Shown here: one piece after another, positions 9,341 to 18,866 of the stretch
How the letters are laid out: each line of letters opens with the position of its first letter
Numbering within the stretch: position 1 is the stretch's first letter
Assembly (NCBI GenBank): GCA_002413745.1
Contig: DHXP01000009.1
Location: 66,613 to 115,088, forward strand
Reading direction: 5' to 3'
DNA from: Flavobacterium sp. UBA5153
GTDB taxonomy: Bacteria; Bacteroidota; Bacteroidia; Flavobacteriales; Flavobacteriaceae
DNA: 48,476 nucleotides
Notes under the pieces: generated by a model
What the model was told of the DNA's origin: nothing
The model's database searches: none
Seen by the model: only the letters and a program-made list of their open reading frames with translations
Position numbers and translations under genes: made by a program

Positions 9341-9892
9341 TTATCGATTGTCCTGAATGATTTCTGCCAGTAATTTTTTGGCGCGAAGCAATTTAATTTT
9401 CACGTTACTCAGTGGTTCATCAATTTTGTTGGCAATTTCCTGATAGCTCATTTCCTGAAAATAACGCAACTGGATTACTTCCTGATAACGTGGTTTGAGT
9501 TGTTTGATGAATTGCAATAATTGCGAAAGGTTTTGCTCGGTGATCAATTCGTCTTCTGCCGATGGAGTCGTGTCGGCAATATTGTAGGCTTGCTGGTCTT
9601 CATCGTCGGTAATTTCGACAAAAAGAGATGATTTCTTTTTTCGCAATAAATCGATGTGAACATTTTTTGCAATGGCAATTAGCCAAGTGTTGAACTGGAA
9701 TTCGGGATTGTAACTGGCGATTTTGTCAAAGGCTTTCGAGAAAGTTTCGATGGTAATATCTTCGGCATTGGTTTCGTTTTCGGTGCGTTTTAGCATAAAA
9801 CCGTAGACGTCATTCCAATAATAATTCAATAGAAAAGTAAAGGCCGCTTGGTCGCCTTTTTTAGCTTTTTCTATTTGTAGATTTATTTCCAA
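9341..9892 (-). CDS. ECF-type RNA polymerase sigma factor
   Basis: A 183-residue extracytoplasmic-function sigma factor. Region 2 (about residues 20-85) contains LLNYYWNDVYGFML, an acidic NAEDITIETFSKAF helix and FNTWLIAIAKNVHIDLLR. Region 4 (about 125-180) contains RYQEVIQLRYFQEMSYQEIA and LSNVKIKLLRAKKLL. It recruits RNA polymerase to an unknown regulon. No recognisable anti-sigma factor lies next to it. Its 5' end overlaps the 3' end of the upstream glycosyltransferase gene by ten bases, so the two are probably cotranscribed and translationally linked. Confidence 0.9.
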   Translation of the reverse strand: MEINLQIEKAKKGDQAAFTFLLNYYWNDVYGFMLKRTENETNAEDITIETFSKAFDKIASYNPEFQFNTWLIAIAKNVHIDLLRKKKSSLFVEITDDEDQQAYNIADTTPSAEDELITEQNLSQLLQFIKQLKPRYQEVIQLRYFQEMSYQEIANKIDEPLSNVKIKLLRAKKLLAEIIQDNR

Positions 9893-10989
9893 TATACCGG
9901 TTTTGAAAAAATATTCGTGATAAAGACATTCAACTGCGTGAAGATAAGCACAATTTCAATAATTGGAAACCAATACATCACATCTTTTTCTTTTAGCTTT
10001 CCTGCCGAGAAACCAAGGCTTATCCAAGTAAACAAATAACGGAATCCAATTAAGCCCAAAACGATGATCCATTGGTGTTGGAAAGCCAACAAAACAATGG
10101 CTAAAATCACAAACAATAACTGGGAAACATAAAAAAGTGCCAATTGAATTTTATCAAATGATTTGTAAAAATTTGCCGTGGAAACGTGTCTTCTTTTTTG
10201 GGTAAACCAACCTTTGAATGTTGTTTTTGGTTGTGAATAAGTAAAACTTTCTGGTGCGTAACAAATCGCCGTGTTTTTGCTTGTTGCCACTTGATTGATG
10301 AATAAATCGTCGTCTCCGGAGCGGATTTTCATATGGCTGATAAAACCTTTCACATTATAAAATTCTTCTTTTTTGTAGGCTAAATTCCGACCGATTCCCA
10401 TATAAGGACGACCTGCTTTTGCCCAAGAAAAATACTGGATTGCCGTGAGCATCGTCTCAAAACGGATGATTTTATTCAGGAACGAATTGGCTACTTTTTC
10501 ATAAGCGCCATAACCCAAAACAACGGTTTTGTGCAATGTAAATTGTGAACTCATTGCCGTAATCCAATCTTTTGAAGCGGGATAACAATCAGCATCGGTG
10601 AACAATAAATAGTCTTTTTTGGAGGCTTTTATTCCCAGGGTCAATGCGTATTTTTTGTTTCCCCAAAAGGCTTCGTTGTTTTGTACTTTTACCAACCTAA
10701 TATTGGGATATTTTTTTTCGAATTCTTCAAAAATTTCCAATGTAGTGTCGCTTGAAGCATCATCAATCAGAATGATTTCGTAATCGGGATAATCTTGTTC
10801 GGCAAGTATAGGAATGAACCGAATAACGTTTTCAGCCTCGTTTTTGGCACAAACAACAACGGATATCGGAATTCTTTTCGGAGTTGTTTTTTGCGCTTTG
10901 GCGAAAGCAAATTTCCCAAAAACAAACAGGTAATACAAAGATTGTATTGCAACTATAACTATAAAAAGGTATAAAGTAAAGGTTAACAT
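9883..10989 (-). CDS. Family 2 glycosyltransferase, membrane-bound
   Basis: A GT-A fold glycosyltransferase of about 368 residues. ATG 10989 is preferred because it leads directly into the N-terminal membrane helix (MLTFTLYLFIVIVAIQSLYY); an in-frame ATG at 11034 would add 15 residues. Motifs are SVVVCAKNEAENVIRFIP, the EIILIDDASSDTT nucleotide-sugar loop, FTDADCYP (metal-binding DxD) and a later GDDD plus QKRRHVSTANF, resembling the QxxRW acceptor motif. Several C-terminal membrane helices suggest a product used on or across the inner membrane. The sugar and acceptor are unknown. It overlaps the sigma factor gene by ten bases. Confidence 0.88.
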   Translation of the reverse strand: MLTFTLYLFIVIVAIQSLYYLFVFGKFAFAKAQKTTPKRIPISVVVCAKNEAENVIRFIPILAEQDYPDYEIILIDDASSDTTLEIFEEFEKKYPNIRLVKVQNNEAFWGNKKYALTLGIKASKKDYLLFTDADCYPASKDWITAMSSQFTLHKTVVLGYGAYEKVANSFLNKIIRFETMLTAIQYFSWAKAGRPYMGIGRNLAYKKEEFYNVKGFISHMKIRSGDDDLFINQVATSKNTAICYAPESFTYSQPKTTFKGWFTQKRRHVSTANFYKSFDKIQLALFYVSQLLFVILAIVLLAFQHQWIIVLGLIGFRYLFTWISLGFSAGKLKEKDVMYWFPIIEIVLIFTQLNVFITNIFSKPVYWK

Positions 10990-11117
10990 ATAGGCTTGGC
11001 TTCTTTTTAAGATCTGCGCAAAGGTAATTATCAATTGTCAATTATCCATCGTTAAACGGCAATTACTTTCGGAATTATTGATTTGAAATCCAATATCCAA
11101 TAGCTAAAATCGTAATT

Positions 11118-12131
11118 CTAAATCACGTTCACTTCGGCCTCAATATGAATGCCAAAAGTCTTGTAAATAGTTTCTTGAATTTCCTTCGAAACATCCAGAA
11201 TCTCCTTTCCTGTCGCATTGCCGTAATTGACCAAAACCAAGGCTTGGTTTTTGTGAATTCCCGCATCGCCAAAGCGTTTTCCCTTGAAACCGGCTTGTTC
11301 TATGAGCCAGCCTGCCGGAACTTTGACTTCGGTTTCGGAAATTTCATAGAATTTCATTTCCGGAAATTGCTTGTGGATTTTCTCGAAATCGGTTTTCAAG
11401 AGGATTGGATTTTTGAAGAAGCTTCCGCTGTTTCCGAGTTCTTTTGGGTCGGGCAATTTACTTTGACGAATGGCAATCACGGCATTGCTTACGTCCTTTA
11501 AAGTAGGATTCGTGATGCCGTTTTTTGCCAATTCCGCAGTAATGTCACCATACGAAATATTGATTTTATGATTGCGTTTTGTTAATTTAAAAACCACCGA
11601 AGTGATGATATATTGGTCTTTTAACTCATTTTTGAAAACGCTTTCACGGTAGCCGAAATGACATTCCTCTTTGGTAAACGTTTTCATTTCCTGATTTTCA
11701 ATTTTCATTGCTTCACAGGAATCGAAAGTGTCCTTGATTTCGGTGCCATAAGCACCAATGTTTTGCACCGGAGTTGTGCCCACATTTCCCGGAATCAGCG
11801 ACATGTTTTCCAGTCCTCCAAAGTTTTGGTCAATAGTCCAAAGCACAAATTCGTGCCAGTTTTCACCAGCCTGACTTTCGACCCAGACAAAATCATCGTT
11901 TTCCTTGATGATTTTTCTCCCTTTCAAATCTACGTGAATGACCAATGCTTCAATGTCTTTTGTCAAAAGCATATTGCTTCCGCCACCAAGAATAAACTTT
12001 CGTTGCAATTTATTTTGTTCCAAAACGGTTCTCAATTCAGCCACATTATGGACTGCAACGAATTGCATTGCCTTGGCTTCGATACCGAAAGTATTGTAGT
12101 TTTTTAGAGAAAAATTATTGATGATTTCCAT
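11118..12131 (-). CDS. murB: UDP-N-acetylenolpyruvoylglucosamine reductase
   Basis: This 337-residue FAD enzyme reduces UDP-GlcNAc-enolpyruvate to UDP-MurNAc with NADPH, the second committed step of peptidoglycan synthesis. Motifs are FILGGGSNMLL (FAD loop), IPGNVGTTPVQNIGAYGTE, the catalytic serine segment LGNSGSFFKNP, WLIEQAGFKG, and a C-terminal acidic segment IHIEAEV. Length matches the E. coli-like type I enzyme. It is essential in most bacteria. A gap of 128 bases separates it from the glycosyltransferase downstream. Confidence 0.95.
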   Translation of the reverse strand: MEIINNFSLKNYNTFGIEAKAMQFVAVHNVAELRTVLEQNKLQRKFILGGGSNMLLTKDIEALVIHVDLKGRKIIKENDDFVWVESQAGENWHEFVLWTIDQNFGGLENMSLIPGNVGTTPVQNIGAYGTEIKDTFDSCEAMKIENQEMKTFTKEECHFGYRESVFKNELKDQYIITSVVFKLTKRNHKINISYGDITAELAKNGITNPTLKDVSNAVIAIRQSKLPDPKELGNSGSFFKNPILLKTDFEKIHKQFPEMKFYEISETEVKVPAGWLIEQAGFKGKRFGDAGIHKNQALVLVNYGNATGKEILDVSKEIQETIYKTFGIHIEAEVNVI

Positions 12132-12160
12132 AAATGGGAGTGTATTTTGAATCCTGAATC

Positions 12161-12168
12161 CAAAAGTA
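12161..12168 (-). promoter_or_regulatory. -7 box (TACTTTTG) upstream of murB
   Basis: An exact TAnnTTTG match on the minus strand, 30 bases before the murB ATG and just past the asnB stop. This suggests murB has its own promoter in the short gap, although no matching -33 box was seen. Confidence 0.35.
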
Positions 12169-12172
12169 AGTA

Positions 12173-14020
12173 TTAAAATTTATTCGCGTATGTTTTTAGC
12201 CAAATATGCATCATAAACAAAGGCATAATATAAGGAATCATTTTGGTGTCGCCTTTTCGTAAATTCTGAACGAGTTTATTGGCATTGATGTGTTCGAAAT
12301 AGTGCATTTTGAACAAATCACTTTTCGAAAAAGATTCTAATTCCTCGATGAATCCAGGACTTTTTATCAAGTAATCGCCCCAAGGAACGCTCAGTCCCAC
12401 TTTTTTGAATTTCAGAATTTCTTCGGGAAGACGCTCCTTCATTGCCGATTTCAGGATGAATTTCCATTTTTTGCCAGCGAATAGCCATTTGTTTTCCAAA
12501 GAACCCAATCCGGTAACGAGTCTTTGGTCTAAAAAAGGTTCCCTGCATTCTATGGAAGCGCCCATCGTGTTACGGTCGTTTCGGTCGAGTAGCGAACACA
12601 AATACGTGTGTTGGTCAAAATAGAGTGCTTGACGTCTCAAATTATTTGGATACAAAGATTTTGCCTCTTCCAAAATTTGCTTTCTGTATTCGTTTTTTGG
12701 CGGAGTAGTAATTCCAAAAGTCTTGGCAATATCATTCGGATAAATATTGGAACCATTATACATCACTAAATCGTCCGGATTTTTTATTTGGGAATAACGG
12801 GCTAATTTCTCGTATCGCGGTTTTGTCGTAAAATAATCCATATGGCCAATTGTTGCAATCGAGTTGAGCAAACTTGGATATTTCAGCGCTTTGTATCTCA
12901 CATAACCGCCCATCAATTCATCAGCACCTTCGCCAGAAAGCAACACTTTTACCGATGGTTTTGCCAATTGTGCAAGTGCCAAAATATGGGGTTCGCTCAA
13001 ATGCATAATAGGTTCATCCTGGAAATAAGTGGAACTTACCATCTTGTCAAAAAGAGCATTATCTTCCAGTTGCATCGTGTGAAAACCATAATCGAATTTC
13101 TCTGCCATCATTTTGGCCAAATGCGATTCGTTGTGTTCTTTTTCTTTGAAACCAATATTAAATGTTTGGATGTCTTTGTAATTCTGTTGGTTTAGCGAGG
13201 CTAAAATTGATGCCGAATCGAGTCCGCCGCTTAGTAAAACACCAACGGGAACATCGCTTACCATTCTCAATTTTACGGAATCGTCGAAAGTTTCCCGAAA
13301 CCATTCGACCGGGTTTTGAATTTTCGGCTGGTTTTGAATTTCTGCTTTCAAATCCCACCAGTTGTAGGTAGTTTTTTTTCCACTTTCGTGAACCGTCATA
13401 ACGTGTCCGGGCAATACTTTTTTTACGTTTTCGTATAATGTATTTTCGCCGGCCACAAAGCGGTTAAAAACGTATTCTTCCAGTCCGTCTTGTGCCATTT
13501 TTAGGGGAACTCCGGCAGTGAAAAGTGCTTTTTGTTCCGAAGCGAAATAGAAAGTTTCGTTGTAAAACGAGTAATACAAAGGTTTAACACCCATTCTGTC
13601 GCGAACGGCCGTCAGTTTTCGTTCTTTTTTGTCCCAAATAACAAAGGCAAACATTCCGTTGAGGCGGTTGAGCATTTTTAAGCCGTGCAATTCGAACAAT
13701 TTCATCAAAACTTCGGTGTCGGAACTTGTTTTTATATTAAAACCGTTGCTTCGTAGTTCGGGGTAAAAGTCCTTGAAGTTGTATATTTCGCCATTATAAA
13801 CCATTACATAGCGACCGTCATCCGAAAGAAAGGGTTGGTGTCCAGCCGAAGAAACATCCAAAACAGAAAGTCTTCGATGTCCCAAACCAATGTTGTTTTC
13901 GATAAACAAGCCTTTGTCGTCAGGACCGCGATGTTCCAGCGAATCGCGCATTTTTGTTAAAGTGCGTTCATCCACTTTTTTCTGTGATTGCAAATGCAAG
14001 ATTCCATTAATTCCACACAT
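12173..14020 (-). CDS. asnB: Asparagine synthase (glutamine-hydrolysing)
   Basis: A 615-residue class-II asparagine synthetase. The start is fixed by the nucleophilic Cys2 (MCGINGIL). The glutaminase half has LEHRGPDDKG and VYNGEIYNF; the synthetase half has the ATP pyrophosphatase loop VLLSGGLDSASIL near residue 260 and LLSGEGADELMGGY. It makes asparagine from aspartate, glutamine and ATP. Members of this length next to glycosyltransferases often act in surface-polysaccharide loci by amidating sugars or amino acids. Here it starts two bases after the stop of a glycosyltransferase, so both roles are possible. Confidence 0.92.
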   Translation of the reverse strand: MCGINGILHLQSQKKVDERTLTKMRDSLEHRGPDDKGLFIENNIGLGHRRLSVLDVSSAGHQPFLSDDGRYVMVYNGEIYNFKDFYPELRSNGFNIKTSSDTEVLMKLFELHGLKMLNRLNGMFAFVIWDKKERKLTAVRDRMGVKPLYYSFYNETFYFASEQKALFTAGVPLKMAQDGLEEYVFNRFVAGENTLYENVKKVLPGHVMTVHESGKKTTYNWWDLKAEIQNQPKIQNPVEWFRETFDDSVKLRMVSDVPVGVLLSGGLDSASILASLNQQNYKDIQTFNIGFKEKEHNESHLAKMMAEKFDYGFHTMQLEDNALFDKMVSSTYFQDEPIMHLSEPHILALAQLAKPSVKVLLSGEGADELMGGYVRYKALKYPSLLNSIATIGHMDYFTTKPRYEKLARYSQIKNPDDLVMYNGSNIYPNDIAKTFGITTPPKNEYRKQILEEAKSLYPNNLRRQALYFDQHTYLCSLLDRNDRNTMGASIECREPFLDQRLVTGLGSLENKWLFAGKKWKFILKSAMKERLPEEILKFKKVGLSVPWGDYLIKSPGFIEELESFSKSDLFKMHYFEHINANKLVQNLRKGDTKMIPYIMPLFMMHIWLKTYANKF

Positions 14021-14022
14021 AA

Positions 14023-15090
14023 TTAATTGGGGCGAGTTGTGTTAATTAATTCGTGATACTTGTCGGCAATGATTTTCATATTGGTATTGTAATCTGCGTA
14101 TTCTTCGACAAATTTTCTGTTTTTTAAAAGGGCGGCATTTCGATGTTCGCCATTTTCGAATGCCCAAAGTAGTTCTTCGGCAAGCATTCTAGAATCGTCA
14201 ATGGTTATTAATTGTCCGTTTTCTCTGTGTTTAATCCAACTTTTATTTCCTGCAATATTGGTTACAACTGGATAACAATTCGAAGCCATTGCCTCAAATA
14301 AAGAGGTCGAAACACCTTCGGTTATTGGTATACTGATGTAAAAATTGGATTGTTGTAACAGTTCCGGTAATTTTATATTTGCAATTCTTCCTGTGAAATT
14401 GACCTTGTTTTCGATTTCCAATTTTGTTGCCAATTTCTTCAACATCGGTAATTGTTTTCCGTCACCAACAATGGTAAGTTCGAAATCAATTCCTTCTTGG
14501 TTTATAATGGAAAAGGCTTTCAATATAACATCGTGTCGGTATTCCTGCGTTAATGAACGGCTAACAATAGCATTAATTTTTGAAGGATTTGCTGTGTTTT
14601 TATTTTCAAATTTCACCAAATCAATTCCCTTTGGCATAACCAAAACTTTATTCATATCAACATTAGTGGCTTTCATTGAAACCGTCATTACTGGACCCCA
14701 AGCGTGAATCAAATCGGCTTTTTGGAAAGCATAATGCTGCATTATTTTTTTCAAAGGCAATAAAAAGGAATTTTCGGGCCATAAATCGGTTCTGCCTTGT
14801 TGTGCAATTACCACCGGTTTCGTGCCAGATAATGCGGCAAGAAAGCCATAACTTGTGGTTCTCTCGGCAATAACCATATCAGGATGGTGCAATCTGATTA
14901 TTTTTCTAACTTGGAAAAGTGCCGTGCTGAATTCGAAAATTCGCAAAACACGATTAAAAAAAGTGGTGTTGGGTTTTTTTAACTCCCAGGTGATAATTTC
15001 AAAGTCGCCAAATTCTTTCAGCCCATTCATCCAAGTGATGGCGTCAGCTCGGTAGGTTTCTCCAAGAAAAAGTATCTTTCTTTTTGGCAT
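14023..15090 (-). CDS. Family 4 (GT-B) glycosyltransferase
   Basis: A 355-residue GT-B glycosyltransferase without evident membrane helices. The N-terminal half begins KRKILFLGETYRADAITWM. The C-terminal donor half includes VMPKGIDLVKF, FELTIVGDGKQLP, VNFTGRI and the donor-binding E(x7)E motif EGVSTSLFEAMA. It likely transfers a sugar from a nucleotide donor to a surface glycan or lipid-linked acceptor; the substrates are unknown. It lies between the DUF2461 gene (8-base gap) and asnB (2-base gap), so it is probably in one operon. Confidence 0.88.
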   Translation of the reverse strand: MPKRKILFLGETYRADAITWMNGLKEFGDFEIITWELKKPNTTFFNRVLRIFEFSTALFQVRKIIRLHHPDMVIAERTTSYGFLAALSGTKPVVIAQQGRTDLWPENSFLLPLKKIMQHYAFQKADLIHAWGPVMTVSMKATNVDMNKVLVMPKGIDLVKFENKNTANPSKINAIVSRSLTQEYRHDVILKAFSIINQEGIDFELTIVGDGKQLPMLKKLATKLEIENKVNFTGRIANIKLPELLQQSNFYISIPITEGVSTSLFEAMASNCYPVVTNIAGNKSWIKHRENGQLITIDDSRMLAEELLWAFENGEHRNAALLKNRKFVEEYADYNTNMKIIADKYHELINTTRPN

Positions 15091-15098
15091 TTTATGAG

Positions 15099-15773
15099 TT
15101 ATTCTTCGGAAGTTAATGCGCGATTGATGAAGTCGTTCAGAGGTTTCAAGATGATTAGTTTTTTGCTCATTTTTTTCACAAAATCTTCCTGTGTAACTTC
15201 GTCTATATCAAATTTATGGGAAGTTTCGAAGCTTTTTAATTTCAGGAATTCGATGGCAGGATGATCTTTTTCGTAGCCTCTTGGTGGATTTTTCAGTAAA
15301 TTTGTTGCTGTTCGGTCAAAATCTCCAAATTCTTTCTTAAAGTTTTTGTCAGTCCTAATTTCTTCCAAATCCTCGTGGAAATAGGCAATTTCCTTGCGTA
15401 CTTTTTTCAAATCCTCGGCTTCCGGACAATAAAATCCCCCTGCAATAAAACTGGCTCCCTTTTCGATGTGAACATAATAACCGGAACGATTTTGTCCTTT
15501 GACACCGCTTGACAACCAAACTCCCAAATGGGCTTTGTAGGGCGATTTGTCTTTTGAAAACCGAATGTCACGATTGATTCTGAACGTGCAATTTTTGACT
15601 TCGAGCATTTCCAGCGAAGGATCAAGCGGTTTCATCGCGTCAAGAAAATCTCCAACCAATCGATGGTAGTCTTTTTTGAAAACTTCGTACCGTTTTTTAT
15701 TTTCCAAAAACCAATCCCGATTGTTGTTGGCTTTTAAGTCTTCCAGAAATTGCAAACTCTCTTTTGAAAGCAT
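15099..15773 (-). CDS. DUF2461 family protein
   Basis: A 224-residue soluble protein matching the DUF2461 (TIGR02453-type) family: LEDLKANNNRDWFLENKKRY at the N-terminus, then FRINRDIRFSKDKSPYKAHL and GYYVHIEKGASFIAGGFYCP. The biochemical role of the family is not established. It is ten bases downstream of the rhodanese-thioredoxin gene and eight bases upstream of the glycosyltransferase, indicating cotranscription rather than a proven functional link. Confidence 0.88.
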   Translation of the reverse strand: MLSKESLQFLEDLKANNNRDWFLENKKRYEVFKKDYHRLVGDFLDAMKPLDPSLEMLEVKNCTFRINRDIRFSKDKSPYKAHLGVWLSSGVKGQNRSGYYVHIEKGASFIAGGFYCPEAEDLKKVRKEIAYFHEDLEEIRTDKNFKKEFGDFDRTATNLLKNPPRGYEKDHPAIEFLKLKSFETSHKFDIDEVTQEDFVKKMSKKLIILKPLNDFINRALTSEE

Positions 15774-15783
15774 ATTTTTTTGA

Positions 15784-16482
15784 TTATTGCAATTGTTTAT
15801 TCAAGTCTTCTTCACTGATAAAACCGGAATGCTTCCATATCACTTTCTTGTTTTGGTATAATATAAGAGTGGGAAGTTCGTCGATTTTCATTTCATTGAT
15901 CAAGGTTTTGTTTTCGTCGGCATCTAAGCTAACGATAACCACTTTGTCAGCCATTTCTTTTTGCATTTTATCAAGATAAGGAGCCATTATTTTGCAAGGC
16001 GCACACCATTTGGCATTAAAATCTATCAATACTTTTTTGTCTGTATTCAATAATTCTCCATATTCCTGACTGGACATGCCAATGATTTTATCAGTTGGTT
16101 TTGACATTCCCGCAGCGTTCCATTTCAAAAGTCCGCCATCTAATTGATAAATGGTTTTGAAACCCAACTCCTGTAATTTTTCAGCGGCTTTCGCACTTCT
16201 TGCCCCACTTTTGCAATAAACAAAAACGGGTTTTGATTTATCGTATTTGGCGGCAGCTGCGGCAAAATCATCTCCAAGCCAATTGACATTTTCTGCATTG
16301 TCGATATGTTCCGATGCGAATTCTTCAGGTGTTCTTACATCCAAAATTTGTGCTTTTGGAGTTTCACTTATTTTTTTGGCGAAAATCTCAGGAGAAACAG
16401 ATTCTATATTTTTTGATGGTTGGCCATTGCAGGATGAAATGGCAAAGGATATGAACAGGAAGAATAAGTGACGAAATTTCAT
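15784..16482 (-). CDS. Rhodanese-thioredoxin fusion lipoprotein
   Basis: A 232-residue two-domain lipoprotein. The signal peptide ends in a lipobox at Cys18 (AISSC). Residues about 30-130 form a rhodanese domain with persulfide Cys90 in VYCKSGARS. Residues about 140-232 form a thioredoxin domain with redox pair Cys160 and Cys163 (WCAPC) and the cis-proline segment ELPTLIL. Both active sites are intact. The arrangement suggests a periplasm-facing protein that moves sulfane sulfur or reduces disulfides. It heads the run with DUF2461, glycosyltransferase and asnB. Confidence 0.92.
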   Translation of the reverse strand: MKFRHLFFLFISFAISSCNGQPSKNIESVSPEIFAKKISETPKAQILDVRTPEEFASEHIDNAENVNWLGDDFAAAAAKYDKSKPVFVYCKSGARSAKAAEKLQELGFKTIYQLDGGLLKWNAAGMSKPTDKIIGMSSQEYGELLNTDKKVLIDFNAKWCAPCKIMAPYLDKMQKEMADKVVIVSLDADENKTLINEMKIDELPTLILYQNKKVIWKHSGFISEEDLNKQLQ

Positions 16483-16572
16483 AATAATTTGGGTTTAAGT
16501 TTTAAAAGGCTAAAATAAGTAATTTCTATTTGCAATTAGGAAACAAAGAGTTAAAGAAATCTAAATTTATTT

Positions 16573-16655
16573 AATGCCGTTTGTTATTTCAAAGTGGTCC
16601 AATAAAGATTGGGTCAAATGAAATGTACAGCGGCATTATGCCGAAACTATTGGAC
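16573..16655. repeat. Nested inverted repeats in intergenic gap
   Basis: Two nested or crossing pairs are visible: AATGCCG (16573) with CGGCATT (16631), and GTCCAATA (16597) with TATTGGAC (16648). There is also a local CGGCAT-ATGCCG palindrome near 16631-16643. It lies past the stop of the DUF3089 gene and could be its transcript-end structure or the remains of a miniature transposable element. There is no convincing U-tract. Confidence 0.35.
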
Positions 16656-16664
16656 TATTTTATA

Positions 16665-17741
16665 TTAAGGAATGGTATAATTTGCATTTCCTTCTTTTGC
16701 ATAATAAAAACTTTTCTTCTTCGCAAGATAGGTTTGGACTCTTAAAAGGGAATTTTCCCGTATATCCTCCCAAAATAAATTAACGTCGCCGATATGGTAA
16801 TTTCGCATGGTGAAGATTAAATAACGGTAGGGAAAATGTGGCGTGGATATCCAGATTACGCCATTTCCCACATGCGTAACAAAACTATTTTTATACATTT
16901 TGCCATTGGAAAATAAGAACCCTTTGTGGAGTTCCCTTTTTGCAATTGCCGTGGTGTCCCAAGTCACGGGATTAATCACAACTTTTCCTTTGTACCATTT
17001 GTATTTTTCTTTGTCAAACCTTTTTTTGAAGGTGTTCCAAGTTACAAATCCTCCTGTTTGATCAGGATGATCCATAAACGGAATCGTACAAAATTGGTTT
17101 TTATCGAAACCTATTCCGGGAATGTAAGCTGCCACCAATTGATTTTGCAAAGGTTTTTCATCAAAAAAATCGCGTAATAATGCGGCGACATGCGTGCTGC
17201 CTTGGCTATGTCCTACCAGAATGATTCCTCGACCGTGATTATAATGTTCCAAATAATATTCGAATGCCGCTTTTAAATCCGAATAAGCCAGCAATAATGC
17301 AGTCGTTCCACCGCTTTCAAGGTTGGAATAGGAACGAAGATGTGCTTGTCGGTAATAGGGAATATACAAACTACCGGAACTTCCCCAGGCCGATGCCTGA
17401 AGACGAACGGCAGTATTGAGGACTTTTTTTCTTTGAATACTGTCATCTATCGGCACGTTCCATCTTTCGTCTTTGTCCGAAACAATTAATGTTGGGTAAA
17501 CATAAAATACATCAATTGAATCCTGTGGATTTTGCACGGGATAATCTTTCAAATTTGCAGGATAATTTCCGGGTAAAACTGCCCAGTTTTTGGCGGATGA
17601 ATAATCTACAACGCCCAATGAGTCATTTGGAATTATGCTACTTTTTTCTGTAAAAGTTGTCGGGAAGTTTTTAGTGTTTTGCGCCTTGCAACCAGTAAAA
17701 AGGAAACCAACAAAAATCAGTGATAGGATTTGATGTTTCAT
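16665..17741 (-). CDS. DUF3089 family lipoprotein, alpha/beta-hydrolase-like
   Basis: A 358-residue predicted lipoprotein (lipobox FLFTGC near residue 18) of the DUF3089 family. The central IILVGHSQGSTHVAALLRDF carries the GxSxG nucleophile elbow of alpha/beta hydrolases. Conserved-looking segments include DVFYVYPTL, SIYPYYR-like text near GSLYIPYYRQAHLRSY and LVAAYIPG. The substrate is unknown; esterase or lipase-like activity in the envelope is an inference. It is flanked by gaps of 45 bases (recF side) and 182 bases. Confidence 0.85.
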   Translation of the reverse strand: MKHQILSLIFVGFLFTGCKAQNTKNFPTTFTEKSSIIPNDSLGVVDYSSAKNWAVLPGNYPANLKDYPVQNPQDSIDVFYVYPTLIVSDKDERWNVPIDDSIQRKKVLNTAVRLQASAWGSSGSLYIPYYRQAHLRSYSNLESGGTTALLLAYSDLKAAFEYYLEHYNHGRGIILVGHSQGSTHVAALLRDFFDEKPLQNQLVAAYIPGIGFDKNQFCTIPFMDHPDQTGGFVTWNTFKKRFDKEKYKWYKGKVVINPVTWDTTAIAKRELHKGFLFSNGKMYKNSFVTHVGNGVIWISTPHFPYRYLIFTMRNYHIGDVNLFWEDIRENSLLRVQTYLAKKKSFYYAKEGNANYTIP

Positions 17742-17786
17742 TTTTAAGGTATTTTAGATAAAGTAAATATACGAATTATTAAAAAA

Positions 17787-18866
17787 TTACAGATTAAATA
17801 TTTTATAAGTTTGATGAGTCGATTTTACGATTTTTTCGGTACGTTCCGGATGTGTATCCGAAATAAAAAGCTGCCCAAAGGTGTCACTGTTGACCATTTC
17901 GATTATTTTGGCTACCCGGCTTTCATCTAATTTATCAAAGATGTCATCAAACAGCAATATTGGTTTTGTGCCGCTTTGATTCTTTAAAAATTCAAACTGA
18001 GCCAGTTTTAGGGCAATCAGAAAAGATTTTTGTTGGCCTTGGGATCCAAATTTCTTTATTGGATAATGGTCAATTTCAAACGATAAATCGTCTTTGTGGA
18101 TTCCCATGCTCGTGTAATGCAAAGCTCTGTCTTTATTGATATTTTCTTGTAAAAGCGTCAACAAATCATTCTCGATTAAATGGCTTTCGTAAACCAATTG
18201 AACCGTTTCCTGTGAACCTGTTATGGCTTGATGGTGCGTGTTGAAAATGGGAATAAATTGTTCGATGAATTGTTTGCGCTTTTCGAAAATGTATTTTCCA
18301 AAACTGTCGAGTTGTTCATTATAAATAGAAAGGGTGTCGTTTTCGAAAACAAAGTTTAAGGCGAAATATTTCAACAGCGCATTGCGCTGACTCATCACTT
18401 TTTGGTATTGGATGAGTTGTTTTAGATATTGGGAATCCAATTGCGAAATGACGCTGTCCATAAATTTCCTTCTGGTTTCGCTGCCTTCAACAATCAAATC
18501 CCTGTCGGCGGGCGAAATAATGACCAAAGGGATGAAACCTACGTGTTCGGAAAACTTATCGTAGATTTTCCCGTTACGCTTCAATATTTTTTTTTGTCCT
18601 TTTTTGAGGCTGCAAATTATTTGTTCGTTTCTTTCGTTGATTTCAAATTCGCCATCAATCACAAAAAATTCTTCTCCGTGTTTGATATTCTGGACCGCCA
18701 GCGGGTTGAAATAACTTTTTCCGTAGGATAAATGGTAGATTGCATCAAGTACATTGGTTTTTCCAATTCCGTTTTTACCTACAAAACAATTTATTTTGCC
18801 CACAAATTCGAAATTGGCTTCGGAAAAATTCTTATAATTGAATAATGAAATATTTTTTAGATACAT
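17787..18866 (-). CDS. recF: DNA replication and repair protein RecF
   Basis: A 359-residue RecF, the SMC-like ATPase that loads RecA at gaps during recombinational repair and replication restart. Walker A is [17 protein letters not shown] near residue 32. The ABC signature region is [20 protein letters not shown] and Walker B is [12 protein letters not shown], followed by a switch His in FISDTHPE. Length is typical. It is not next to dnaA, dnaN or gyrB, as is usual in Flavobacteria. It is divergent from the TPR gene at 19108. Confidence 0.95.
   Translation of the reverse strand: MYLKNISLFNYKNFSEANFEFVGKINCFVGKNGIGKTNVLDAIYHLSYGKSYFNPLAVQNIKHGEEFFVIDGEFEINERNEQIICSLKKGQKKILKRNGKIYDKFSEHVGFIPLVIISPADRDLIVEGSETRRKFMDSVISQLDSQYLKQLIQYQKVMSQRNALLKYFALNFVFENDTLSIYNEQLDSFGKYIFEKRKQFIEQFIPIFNTHHQAITGSQETVQLVYESHLIENDLLTLLQENINKDRALHYTSMGIHKDDLSFEIDHYPIKKFGSQGQQKSFLIALKLAQFEFLKNQSGTKPILLFDDIFDKLDESRVAKIIEMVNSDTFGQLFISDTHPERTEKIVKSTHQTYKIFNL

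Noticed and set aside
9341-10989. Sigma factor plus glycosyltransferase as a sigma/anti-sigma pair
   Set aside because: The partner is a clear glycosyltransferase with DxD and acceptor motifs and no anti-sigma features; the link is only gene overlap.
12173-15090. asnB and two glycosyltransferases as a full capsule or O-antigen cluster
   Set aside because: No flippase, polymerase, sugar-nucleotide synthesis or export genes are nearby; surrounding genes are housekeeping.
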